Assembly: GCA_964428055.1 (NCBI GenBank)
Contig: CAYRWM010000036.1
Span: 1 to 15,831, forward strand
Length of the DNA: 15,831 bases
Reading direction: 5' to 3'
Source: CAYRWM01 sp964428055
Lineage (GTDB): Bacteria; Bacillota; Clostridia; Christensenellales; Christensenellaceae
The position numbers and the translations under genes are program-made. The notes under the pieces were generated by a model. The model was not told the origin of the DNA and searched no databases. It saw nothing but the letters and a program-made list of their open reading frames with translations. Shown in pieces: positions 8,501 to 14,448 of this stretch (its first letter is position 1; every line of letters begins with the position of its first letter).

Positions 8501-8907
8501 AATATATTGGGAAGAGCGCGGCTCATCTCATTGCATATGTCTATAACAAAACTGCGGTATTCTTCCTCTGAGTACATAAGACAGGAACCACCCGGAGCGA
8601 AGTCGCCGCTCTCGTCGGTAAAGACCCGCCTGCCGCCCGGAAGATATCCGTTCGCTTCCAGATATCTGAGTATTATGAACCGGTTGAACCACGTGTACGC
8701 GGTCTCTTCCATAACATGGCCGAAACCCTTTTTCCGTATATCTTCTTTAAGCTGACGGAGCTGCCTCTCGGTTTTCAGGTCCGGCGCCTTTACGGATTCT
8801 ACGGTACCCGAAGCAGAGCAGCCGTATCTCTCCGCCTGCCTTTTAACTCTGTCTATTAGTTCCGTTCTCGCCCAAACCGCAAAGTTGCGAACCCTGGTTC
8901 TGTCCAT
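5533..8907 (-). CDS. pglX: PglX/BrxX-type adenine-specific DNA methyltransferase, orphan
   Basis: A 1124-aa protein matching the whole length of BREX-1 PglX. The N-terminus (RNFAVWARTELIDRV) and the segment IGWLYQYYNEERKN (177-190) are hallmarks of that family. The methyltransferase core has the SAM-binding motif LDPCMGSGHF (269-278), NNLYGLDID (307-315) and the catalytic NPPF (449-452) of gamma-class N6-adenine enzymes. The C-terminal domain includes RRPIYWLF, also typical of PglX. In BREX the enzyme marks host DNA at a non-palindromic site and is needed for phage defence. No brxA, brxB, brxC, pglZ or brxL is present in 5 kb on either side, so this copy seems solitary: a housekeeping or remnant methyltransferase, or one serving a system elsewhere. 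I see no frameshift and no nuclease motif. The start is supported by AAAGGGA before the ATG; that site may be sequestered by a hairpin. It is probably transcribed with the upstream lipoprotein gene. Confidence 0.87.
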   Translation of the reverse strand: MDRTRVRNFAVWARTELIDRVKRQAERYGCSASGTVESVKAPDLKTERQLRQLKEDIRKKGFGHVMEETAYTWFNRFIILRYLEANGYLPGGRRVFTDESGDFAPGGSCLMYSEEEYRSFVIDICNEMSRALPNIFERISDPTELLFPSGLLDRDSFISRMTEDISEDDWKEDVHIIGWLYQYYNEERKNSVISLNNPSVSKEDIPAATQLFTNEWVVRYVLDNSLGRYWVERNPESPLKDTLEYLVLPETCEWKTQSGTIEPEELTVLDPCMGSGHFLLYAFDILIQIYSERGYTPKEAARSIVKNNLYGLDIDDRAGQLASFAVMMKARQYDPDILDGSVSPNTLAFVESSFMDDLFISYFAGKDKKIRALLEQLREAFRDAKELGSIINIGPFDPEPLYSRAKEMSGETPSDLLGMLYRDLVSDKLIPLIRQAEALFGRYCVVATNPPFLSKMNSVLKTYVKKHYTDYSGDLFSVFMYRNFGLCREGGYSGFMSPFVWMFIRNYEKLRKYILENKAITTLVQMEYSAFEDATVPICTFVLKNGPEDTKGCYFRLSDFPGGMDVQKQKVLHAIADRDCGYYYEVTSDAFAGIPGRPVAYWVGKAMARAFREGTPLSEAADLRQGLATTDNNRFLRLWYEVDYKDIVFGMKDTAQAEASGGKWFPYNKGGDFRKWYGNDDYVVDYSDDGREIKESVMAKYPYLKTPGFVVKNTGYYFKECISWSLISSAATAFRYKPEGFIFDVAGMSLFTEEDLYYYLGFCNTKIAYEALKIIAPTINFQVGDIARLPFIKDDSRKDEIAGLVQENIEISKEDWDAYETSWGFKKDPLVGIAQKSGLSSISDCFGIWEKECASRFEKLKSNEEKLNSIFIDIYGMEGEMTPEVEDRQVTVRKAGRADSIKNLMSYALGCVFGRYSPETDGVLSDVSSGCPVAVPLHHDGVSRDIVRYIRGFLSEVFGAESLERNMRYIAESLGGAGSPEEVISAYFKNEFFKDHCRAYSVTGSGRRPIYWLFDSGRKNGFKCLVYMHSFKPEDLESVSALVGLRMDFCLKALRSTENALSSPDQRERSEARRNRENIKKILEEIEAYGSEIKTIISAGIRLDKDDGITANYSKLKKVLAKIK

Positions 8908-8914
8908 TAAACTT

Positions 8915-8954
8915 TCCCTTTATATGAAGGGAGCAGCATCATAAGGCCGCTCCC
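8915..8954 (-). promoter_or_regulatory. Overlapping alternative hairpins ahead of pglX
   Basis: On the minus strand two stems compete. Hairpin A: GGGAGCGGC pairs with GCTGCTCCC (8946-8954 with 8929-8937, one G-U pair, 8-base loop). Hairpin B: TCCCTT pairs with AAGGGA (8927-8932 with 8915-8920, 6-base loop). The 3' arm of A and the 5' arm of B share TCCC, so only one can form. B buries the pglX Shine-Dalgarno sequence. A lacks a following U tract, so it is a poor terminator. Confidence 0.45.
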
Positions 8955-8987
8955 CATGTATTATCTTTAACAATCAATTATTCCAGA

Positions 8988-10403
8988 TCATCCCAGCCCA
9001 CCAGAGTAACCGCAAAAGCTACATGGACTGTGGTCATGCTTTCCGGTTTCAGAGGCAGTGCAGCCTGTGTTAGTACAGGTTCTCTTGTGATTTACCGTAT
9101 CTACCGAAGTCCATTTGCTCCAGTTGTGACCTGTTGCTTTTGAACCATTGTCTTTATAAATAAGTTCGTCACAATTGTTGCAGGTATATACGTCATAACC
9201 ATCTTCTGTGCATGTCGGAGCTACTGAGTGATCAAACTTCAAATCGTGCCCCTTTGCTTTTATCGTATCTGTCTTTTTTTCACCGCATGAACACTCGTAA
9301 TTCTCATACCCATCAGTTGTGCAGGTCGCATCCTTCTTGTCAACCAGTTTCCAACTATGTTCGTGTTTGTCTTCTTTCTTTTCTTCCTCTTTCTTCTTTT
9401 CCTCTTCCTTCTTCTTTTCCTCTTCCGCCTTCTTGGCTTCCTCTTCCTTCTTCTTTTCTTCTTCCGCCTTCTTGGCTTCTTCTTCACTCTTCTTCAGATC
9501 CTCTGTAGTTTCACCGCTTATGATGAGTTCTGCCACAGCATCCGTTGACTGAAGAGCTTCGGCATCATCGCCTAGAACAATATCCCATGACCTGACTCCG
9601 ACAGTATCCTGACTAAAATCGGGATTGAGGACCATGCCGGATCCGTATTCAAAAGATCCTTTCACATTTCCGTTTTCGTAATAGATATATACTTTCTGTC
9701 CCTTCAGAAGCTTGCTGTAGGCATCCTCGGGAACCTTTTCCGTAACAAGAGCGACCTTCTGCCAGCCGGGCTCGGCCATACCGGGAGAGGTTGTATCATA
9801 TACATCTGCATAGGCATAATACTCTCTAGTGTAATTGCCTGCCGCATCCTGTTTTTCTACAGAGTAAACAGTGAAGCCCATCTGAGCCGGGATATCATCT
9901 CCCTCAGCTGGAACCGCCCCTGCCGGGAGCAGGCCTATCTGGTCATAGGCATCCCTGAACACATACTGTTTTGCCTTTGAGTTTTCCATCCCGACTGTCC
10001 TCACAAGGAACACGCACCATGAGGGATCCCCGCTGGGATTGCCCTTATCGTCTACCGGCTGTCCCATGGCGGTATACCTGGTATATCCGTTTGAATCGGT
10101 ATAGGAATAAACCGGATATTCAAGACTTCCGAGGACTGCGTCCTTTTCAGGAGTCACCTGTTCAAATCCTTCCGGAGGAACAACCCCTTCAGCAGGCGCT
10201 ACATAGGCTATCGCAACCGGTTCCCCTGCCTCTGTTTCTCCCTCTATAGTCATATCTGTTGTGTCATCTTCAAGACCCGGTGTGCTGTCGAGTACAACGG
10301 GACCGGTGGGTTCTTCGGCCGGCTTCTTGTTCTCAAGAAAACAACCCGCTATCATGCATGTGCACAGTATAACAGCGATTAAAATGATCAAACTCTTTTT
10401 CAT
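8988..10403 (-). CDS. Surface lipoprotein with Lys/Glu-rich stalk and Cys-pair repeats
   Basis: A 471-aa predicted lipoprotein: Lys-rich start, hydrophobic segment and lipobox IAGC (C21), then a Pro/Glu/Thr-rich linker. Residues about 80-290 have no family I recognise, with many YTDSNGYTRY-like Tyr/Gly-rich turns. About 300-344 is an almost pure Lys/Glu/Ala helix (EEAKKAEEEKKK repeats), likely a rigid stalk. The last 127 residues hold Cys-rich repeats of the form ATCTxDGYxxYxCxxC (two clear copies plus degenerate C-terminal Cys pairs), a pattern common in clostridial exported proteins and possibly zinc binding. The frame reaches a GTG at 10415, but GTGAGG six bases before ATG 10403 decides the start. 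It lies upstream of pglX in the same direction with an 81-base gap. Function unknown. Confidence 0.8.
   Translation of the reverse strand: MKKSLIILIAVILCTCMIAGCFLENKKPAEEPTGPVVLDSTPGLEDDTTDMTIEGETEAGEPVAIAYVAPAEGVVPPEGFEQVTPEKDAVLGSLEYPVYSYTDSNGYTRYTAMGQPVDDKGNPSGDPSWCVFLVRTVGMENSKAKQYVFRDAYDQIGLLPAGAVPAEGDDIPAQMGFTVYSVEKQDAAGNYTREYYAYADVYDTTSPGMAEPGWQKVALVTEKVPEDAYSKLLKGQKVYIYYENGNVKGSFEYGSGMVLNPDFSQDTVGVRSWDIVLGDDAEALQSTDAVAELIISGETTEDLKKSEEEAKKAEEEKKKEEEAKKAEEEKKKEEEKKKEEEKKEDKHEHSWKLVDKKDATCTTDGYENYECSCGEKKTDTIKAKGHDLKFDHSVAPTCTEDGYDVYTCNNCDELIYKDNGSKATGHNWSKWTSVDTVNHKRTCTNTGCTASETGKHDHSPCSFCGYSGGLG
9370..9490 (-). repeat. Purine-rich tandem repeat coding for the Lys/Glu stalk
   Basis: On the minus strand this is almost all A and G, built on a 36-base unit (12 residues, EEAKKAEEEKKK) present about twice in full with partial copies beside it. 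In-frame units mean copy-number change would lengthen or shorten the stalk without breaking the gene. Confidence 0.75.
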
Positions 10404-10451
10404 ATCGGACCTCACTAAAATGCTTATTGATTGGTTTGTTCTTACATAAAA

Positions 10452-10481
10452 ATAATACTACATTTTGTGTAATCTGTTCAA
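10452..10481 (-). promoter_or_regulatory. Promoter of the lipoprotein gene
   Basis: Minus-strand -35 TTGAAC (10476-10481), 18-base spacer and -10 TATTAT (10452-10457), in the AT-rich region shared with the divergent MFS gene. The expected start is about 40 bases before the ATG at 10403. Confidence 0.55.
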
Positions 10482-10561
10482 TATATATGGTAAATATTGT
10501 GCTCTGATAACATCAATTATTTCTATATAATAAACTGCTTTAACAAAAAACCGTAAAATGG

Positions 10562-10570
10562 TGATATACT
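10562..10570 (+). promoter_or_regulatory. Extended -10 promoter of the MFS gene
   Basis: TGATATACT is a TGN-extended -10. No -35 at the ideal distance; TTTAAC at 10539 is 20 bases upstream. The start would be near 10577, giving a 24-base leader with AAGGTGG before the ATG. Confidence 0.5.
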
Positions 10571-10600
10571 CTATAAGTACTGTTTGTTAAGGTGGATACT

Positions 10601-11758
10601 ATGAATAAAACTTATGTAAATATCATCTGCTTTATATGTGCGCTTGTACAGGGCATAGTGCTTGTAGCGGACCAGACTCTGTTCCGCGTGGTATGCAACT
10701 ATCTGAACGTTGACAATACAACGATGTGGATAGGGTTCTTCTCTTCGGCATTCTTCATCGGTATGGTCGTTGTGGCGATAATATCGGGAGAGATCGCCGA
10801 GAGGATAGGAAAGAAGAATGTTATTACGCTGTTCTGCTTCGTGATCGTCGCAGGTACGCTCGTGCTCAGCTTCTGCACTTCGCCGGTAGCCGGCCTTATC
10901 GGATTTGTTCTGATAGGCCTCGGTTTCGGTGCGGTCGAAGGCATGGAGAACGCGCTCCTGGTGGACGTGAACTCGGATTCCGCAAGCATACTTAACTACA
11001 ACTCCGTGTTCTTCTCTGCAGGTGCCATACTCTCGCCTCTGCTCATAAGCGGTTTTCTCGAGGGCGGCGGTGACTGGCATTTTGTATATATAGTCATAAT
11101 CGTGCTGTTTGTGGTGCTCGGCATCCTTTTCGCAGCGGCAAAGGTGGAAAAGACGGTATCGGCGAAGCAGGTCCATGTTCCCAAAATGGTCTCGGTGAAG
11201 CTGCTAAAAAACAAGTATTTCCTGCTGTCATGCATTCTGATCTTTATATATCTCGGAGCTGAATCCGGCGCAACGAGCTGGACTTCCCATATATTCGACT
11301 CAACATCGTTCGGCGCATGGGCGCTGGCGATCTTCTGGGCAGCCATGGGTATATCGAGATTCATAATGGCAAGATTCTGCAGCAAAAGAACCCATACGGC
11401 TCTTTCGGTATTTGCAGCACTCGGAATCGCCGGTTTTGCGGGGATAATATTCCTGCATGATAACGCAGCTGCGAGCCTGGTCCTCTTCTTCCTTATCGGT
11501 TTCGGTCTCGGTCCTCACTGGCCATCTTATTTCTCGCTTGGAACAGACGCATCAGGAAAGTACACGGGCGCTGCGGGAGGCGTTATAATGTTCTTCTCAT
11601 CACTTGGCGGTGCCGTGCTGTCCCTTGTGACAGGCTCTTTCTCCGGATTCCAGATAATGATAATCTGCGCCGTATATATGGCTGCCGTTCTGGCAGTCCA
11701 ACGCGTGTTCGCTTATCAGGAGAAGAGAGAGATCATAAAACAAGGCACAGAGCAATAA
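10601..11758 (+). CDS. Major facilitator superfamily transporter
   Basis: A 385-aa polytopic membrane protein with about 12 hydrophobic segments and the MFS loop 2-3 motif as GEIAERIGKKN (residues 63-73). A basic, polar central loop (about 187-205, KVEKTVSAKQVHVPK) separates two six-helix halves. The second half has GLGPHWPSYFSL, reminiscent of the sugar-transporting FucP/permease-like branch, and GAAGGVIMFFSSLGGA. The substrate cannot be read from the sequence. The frame extends to a GTG at 10592, but AAGGTGG five bases before ATG 10601 decides the start. It is a single-gene unit with its own promoter and a terminator shared with the convergent hydrolase gene. Confidence 0.85.
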   Translation: MNKTYVNIICFICALVQGIVLVADQTLFRVVCNYLNVDNTTMWIGFFSSAFFIGMVVVAIISGEIAERIGKKNVITLFCFVIVAGTLVLSFCTSPVAGLIGFVLIGLGFGAVEGMENALLVDVNSDSASILNYNSVFFSAGAILSPLLISGFLEGGGDWHFVYIVIIVLFVVLGILFAAAKVEKTVSAKQVHVPKMVSVKLLKNKYFLLSCILIFIYLGAESGATSWTSHIFDSTSFGAWALAIFWAAMGISRFIMARFCSKRTHTALSVFAALGIAGFAGIIFLHDNAAASLVLFFLIGFGLGPHWPSYFSLGTDASGKYTGAAGGVIMFFSSLGGAVLSLVTGSFSGFQIMIICAVYMAAVLAVQRVFAYQEKREIIKQGTEQ

Positions 11759-11762
11759 AAAG

Positions 11763-11792
11763 AACCCCGGCCTTAAAGCCGGGGTTTTATTA
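11763..11792. terminator. Bidirectional terminator between the MFS and hydrolase genes
   Basis: A GC-rich 9-bp stem (11763-11771 with 11778-11786), loop CTTAAA. TTATTAT follows on the plus strand and CTTTTTAT on the minus strand, so it can end both convergent transcripts. Confidence 0.88.
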
Positions 11793-11801
11793 TACTTGTT
11801 T

Positions 11802-12530
11802 TCACCTGCTTATGAATTCACCTATCGCCTCCGCTACAGCCGCCTGCTGCTCACCGGCAGTAATGTCCGCAGGCGAGTCACCGTCCTGCTCGCCGTAATT
11901 TCCGAACTGCGCATGGTTGCCGCCTTCCAGGATGACCTCGGTCATATCTTCAGGCATATACTTCCTGCTCTCTTCGTACTTTTCACGGTTCAGTACGCTG
12001 TCATTTGTCCCGTATAGTGAAAGCACTTTCAGGCTGCTGATATTATCTGAAGAATAAGATGCGCAAAGCACGACGCCATCGATCACATCAGTATGTGAAG
12101 AGGCATAACCGGACGCGGCAACACCTCCGAGGGAATGTCCTCCGATAAACCAGTTTTCATAGTCATTACTGTTAATTATGTCTTCCGCTCTGCCGGAGCC
12201 GAAGAATGCAAAGTTGAGCGGCATTTTCACAATGAATACGTCCGCATCTTTTTCCGCTATGTCACGCATGAGCGGCGCATATGCTGCGGCTTCAACCTTT
12301 GCTCCGGGATAGAAGATAAAAGCGTTTTCTTTAGACGGTCCGTCAAAGAAGTATGTATCATCCGAAACAGATACTTTTACATTTTCGCTGCTCTCAAGCG
12401 CACTTAAGGCTGTATCGTCAGCATGATAATAAACCGCAAAGTATATAAAGAATACTGCTACCGCGGCAGCAATTATAACGACCGGTATGATCCAGCGTCT
12501 TTTTCTTTTGTTCATGGCCGTTGACTTCAT
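11802..12530 (-). CDS. Membrane-anchored alpha/beta hydrolase
   Basis: A 242-aa protein: a basic N-terminus (NKRKRRW), one transmembrane helix (13-33), then an extracytoplasmic alpha/beta-hydrolase domain of the Abhydrolase_5 type. The catalytic triad is visible: S133 in GHSLGG, D177 in LYGTND, and H206 in EGGNHAQFG. YPGAK (74-78) likely forms the oxyanion strand. The substrate is unknown; esterase or peptidase-like activity outside the membrane is the family expectation. The frame is open to 12641, but a strong promoter lies inside that extension (12568-12596), with its start near 12561, so earlier ATGs would not be transcribed from it. ATG 12530 is preceded by AAAGGACGG and is the chosen start. 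Confidence 0.83.
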   Translation of the reverse strand: MKSTAMNKRKRRWIIPVVIIAAAVAVFFIYFAVYYHADDTALSALESSENVKVSVSDDTYFFDGPSKENAFIFYPGAKVEAAAYAPLMRDIAEKDADVFIVKMPLNFAFFGSGRAEDIINSNDYENWFIGGHSLGGVAASGYASSHTDVIDGVVLCASYSSDNISSLKVLSLYGTNDSVLNREKYEESRKYMPEDMTEVILEGGNHAQFGNYGEQDGDSPADITAGEQQAAVAEAIGEFISR

Positions 12531-12567
12531 TGAAAACCGTCCTTTTAAGTCCTTAAAATCAAAAGAC

Positions 12568-12596
12568 ATTATACCCTCGTTGCCCGATTCTTTCAA
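12568..12596 (-). promoter_or_regulatory. Strong sigma-70-type promoter of the hydrolase gene
   Basis: Minus-strand TTGAAA (12591-12596), exactly 17 bases, then perfect TATAAT (12568-12573). The start should fall near 12561, about 31 bases before the chosen ATG. Confidence 0.75.
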
Positions 12597-12607
12597 TGAG
12601 AGAGCAA

Positions 12608-12637
12608 TAAAAAACGGGCAGGAGGGAACCCGCCCGT
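12608..12637 (-). terminator. Terminator of the small membrane protein gene
   Basis: Minus-strand stem ACGGGC/GCCCGT (12632-12637 with 12614-12619), with GGG able to pair with C residues inside the loop, then TTTTTTATTG. It lies 16 bases after the stop of the 12654-13061 gene. Confidence 0.8.
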
Positions 12638-12653
12638 ACATATCGGTTATTTG

Positions 12654-13061
12654 TCAGCATGCCGCCGCGCTGTCTTCTTTTTCCTCTTCAGGGATCCTTC
12701 TGAGGCTCACGATCGAAATGACCGCGTTCACGGCCGCAATGACGAGCATAAGCAGAGTCCATCTGTCGGCAAGTATCATGGGCCCGGGAACGGTCTCCGT
12801 CGCCGCAAACGCTATGCAGGCTGCCGCCGCCGGCATGACGCTCATGAGTATGTACTTAAGCTTCCTGCCGTTGGCTCTGCTCAGATGTACGATGACCGTC
12901 ATGAGTATAGTCAGGATCATGCATATAAGGTTAGCGAGTCCCCACGAATCGCTCTGCAAATCGTGTGCTGCAAAGGCGCATGCAGGCAGAACGCACACCA
13001 TGGCCGCAGCAGCGCCAAGGAAACTCTTTATTATTCTAGCGTGTACGTTATTCTTCTTCAT
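12654..13061 (-). CDS. Small four-helix membrane protein, unknown family
   Basis: A 135-aa protein with four predicted transmembrane helices: about 10-32, 42-60, 70-88 and 101-120, and a charged tail EEEKEDS. I do not recognise a named family. Its C-terminal half is clearly paralogous to the fragment at 15103-15330: both have MILAD(R/K)WT followed by a helix containing IAAVNAVI and a short charged tail. The first helix could be read as a signal peptide (ACAFAA), but the absence of a soluble domain favours a membrane anchor. GGGG eight bases before the ATG supports the start. A TATAAT lies at 13103-13108 on this strand. It has its own terminator and appears monocistronic. Confidence 0.7.
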   Translation of the reverse strand: MKKNNVHARIIKSFLGAAAAMVCVLPACAFAAHDLQSDSWGLANLICMILTILMTVIVHLSRANGRKLKYILMSVMPAAAACIAFAATETVPGPMILADRWTLLMLVIAAVNAVISIVSLRRIPEEEKEDSAAAC

Positions 13062-13102
13062 TTTATTTTCCCCAAAATATACTTTACTCGTTATATACCT
13101 TG

Positions 13103-13108
13103 ATTATA
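13103..13108 (-). promoter_or_regulatory. Possible -10 box of the small membrane protein gene
   Basis: Minus-strand TATAAT, 41 bases before the ATG at 13061. No convincing -35 hexamer is seen. The 190-base gap 13062-13250 otherwise holds only the terminator of the next gene. Confidence 0.35.
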
Positions 13109-13187
13109 TTTGGAAAATGGTCACCGAAAGCGTCACTAATCGGATTGATGTGTGTAAAAGCCTGTATTTTATCCGATTTTTATAAAC

Positions 13188-13216
13188 CAAAAAAGAGTCT
13201 GCCGCTTAACAGACTC
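13188..13216 (-). terminator. Terminator after the phosphopantetheinyl transferase gene
   Basis: A perfect 7-bp stem GAGTCTG/CAGACTC (13195-13201 with 13210-13216), 8-base loop, with TTTTTTGG following on the minus strand. It is about 35 bases downstream of the stop at 13251. Confidence 0.85.
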
Positions 13217-13250
13217 CTGCTCTCTTTGCTGCCTCAGGTAAAACGGTTTT

Positions 13251-13856
13251 TTACTCTGCAGCCAGATTTATTATTTCCGCCTCGAAAGGATCTTTGCAGG
13301 CAACGCTAATGACCGATCCGTCCTTTTCAAAGGTATAAATATACAGCCCTTCACAGTCTTCAAGCAGAGAAAAGGTCCTTTTGTCTATACCCCCGATGCC
13401 GTCGCCGGAAAGCTTGAGCACTGCTTCCAGCCTCGTCCACAGCCAAACGCCTTTTTTTATGTCATCCCCGCAGAAAGCCATCTCCTCTTCGGTAAAGACC
13501 CTTTTTCTTACGGACTCTTTTATCTTTCGGAACACCTCTGTATCGGCACCTGTCTCGCAGTCTCCCACGGCAAGAACCACATGCAGATCATCATGCGAGA
13601 GCGAAAAGAACGGGCTGCCCGCTGCAAGATACGGTTTCCCTTTTCCGGCAAAGGATATATCCGCATCGCATCTTACTTTAAGGATATCCCTCAGCATGAG
13701 TCCCGCGGCATAATTGGCAGCCTTGGCGCGCTCCGAACCTGCAGACAGAATCCTCTGCTGCCTGTATTCGGGGAATGTACCGACTTCGCTCATATCGATC
13801 TCAGATGTGTCCGGTATATCGCAGACATAAACCCTTATGCGGTTCTTTACGTTCAT
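13251..13856 (-). CDS. Sfp-type 4'-phosphopantetheinyl transferase
   Basis: A 201-aa enzyme that moves phosphopantetheine from CoA to a Ser on acyl- or peptidyl-carrier proteins. Family motifs in order: GKGKPY (71-76), FSLSHDD (84-90), TGADTE (102-107, with the Mg-binding Asp at 105), RVFTEEE (119-125) and WTRLEAVLK (140-148). In the last motif the Lys that normally precedes Glu-Ala (WxxKEA) is Leu, while E144 and K148 remain; worth checking for activity. No carrier protein or synthase gene is nearby, so it may act on fatty acid synthesis ACP or on a distant cluster. The frame extends upstream to 13973, but ATG 13856 has AGGGG seven bases before it and overlaps the stop of the editing-protein gene by one base (TGATG), indicating translational coupling. 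Confidence 0.86.
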   Translation of the reverse strand: MNVKNRIRVYVCDIPDTSEIDMSEVGTFPEYRQQRILSAGSERAKAANYAAGLMLRDILKVRCDADISFAGKGKPYLAAGSPFFSLSHDDLHVVLAVGDCETGADTEVFRKIKESVRKRVFTEEEMAFCGDDIKKGVWLWTRLEAVLKLSGDGIGGIDKRTFSLLEDCEGLYIYTFEKDGSVISVACKDPFEAEIINLAAE

Positions 13857-14407
13857 CACATTTCCCCTGTAAGCTTTACTATAGCAGGATCTCTTCCGAG
13901 AGCAGGCAAAACCTTTTCGGTAAGATCTTTTACTTTGAAACGGATCGAACTTGTATTCTCGCACGGATGACATCCGAAATACTCTTCTTTAAGTACGTCT
14001 TCATCAATAGCAAGGCGGACTCTGTGTTCCCTGTCATTCATAAGACCCATAACCGAAACGCTGCCGGGATGAACATCCAGCATCTGTTCCATATATTCCT
14101 CTCCCGCAAATGAAAGGCGGCTTATTCCCATCTCCTTCGAGAACTCCTTGGTCCTGAAGGCCTTGTCCCCCGGCATTATAAGAAGATAAAAGTCCGTCTT
14201 CTGTCTGTTGCATAAAAAGAGATTCTTGCAGATCTTTACGCCCAGTACGCCGTCTATCATCTCACATGCTTCCATATTGGTGGCAGGCTGATCGAAGTGA
14301 TCGGTGCGGTCGAATTCCACTCCAAGATCATCAAGGAATCTGTATGTCCTTATCTCTCTGTCGCTCCTGCCGGTCATATCAGTAGGGGAACCATGCTGTA
14401 TCTCCAT
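13856..14407 (-). CDS. Prolyl-tRNA editing protein, YbaK/ProX type
   Basis: A 183-aa protein of the YbaK/aminoacyl-tRNA deacylase superfamily, close to the clostridial ProX (prolyl-tRNA synthetase-associated domain) group. These free-standing domains hydrolyse mischarged Ala- or Cys-tRNA(Pro) in the cytoplasm. Visible markers are VKICKNLFLCNR with the conserved Lys (K61), YLLIMPGDK (74-82), SVSVMGLMND (116-125), and the C-terminal FGCHPCENTSS (144-154), matching the HPxxNT signature. The length is usual for the family. Which misacylated tRNA it edits is not evident. The first gene of a two-gene unit, it overlaps the phosphopantetheinyl transferase gene by one base. GGGAG lies 10 bases before the ATG, a slightly long spacing. 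Confidence 0.88.
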   Translation of the reverse strand: MEIQHGSPTDMTGRSDREIRTYRFLDDLGVEFDRTDHFDQPATNMEACEMIDGVLGVKICKNLFLCNRQKTDFYLLIMPGDKAFRTKEFSKEMGISRLSFAGEEYMEQMLDVHPGSVSVMGLMNDREHRVRLAIDEDVLKEEYFGCHPCENTSSIRFKVKDLTEKVLPALGRDPAIVKLTGEM

Positions 14408-14439
14408 ATCTTCGGATCTCCCGTATATCAGTTCTCTAG

Positions 14440-14448
14440 ATTATATCA
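14440..14448 (-). promoter_or_regulatory. Extended -10 promoter of the editing-protein/PPTase operon
   Basis: Minus-strand TGATATAAT, 33 bases before the ATG at 14407, overlaps the stop codon of the upstream 149-aa gene. A weak -35 TTGTTC lies 19 bases upstream. No terminator separates the two genes, so read-through is also possible. Confidence 0.5.

Noticed and set aside
9212..9552. Plus-strand frames rich in Ser/Leu/Phe across the lipoprotein gene
   Set aside because: They are the reverse reading of the all-purine repeat that codes for the Lys/Glu stalk; low complexity only.
10379..10600. Operator copy in the lipoprotein/MFS intergenic region
   Set aside because: TTGAAC at 10476-10481 resembles a half site of the cad operator but has no inverted partner, and is better explained as a -35 box.
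5533..11758. A complete BREX defence island around pglX
   Set aside because: The neighbours are a cad operon, a lipoprotein and an MFS transporter; none resembles brxA, brxB, brxC, pglZ or brxL.
12531..12641. Longer N-terminus of the alpha/beta hydrolase
   Set aside because: A consensus promoter (TTGAAA-17-TATAAT) and the end of the neighbouring terminator occupy this stretch, so it should not be translated.
13857..13973. Longer N-terminus of the phosphopantetheinyl transferase
   Set aside because: It would overlap the editing-protein gene by over 100 bases with a sequence rich in Arg/Ser/Tyr unlike the family; the coupled ATG at 13856 has a good ribosome binding site.
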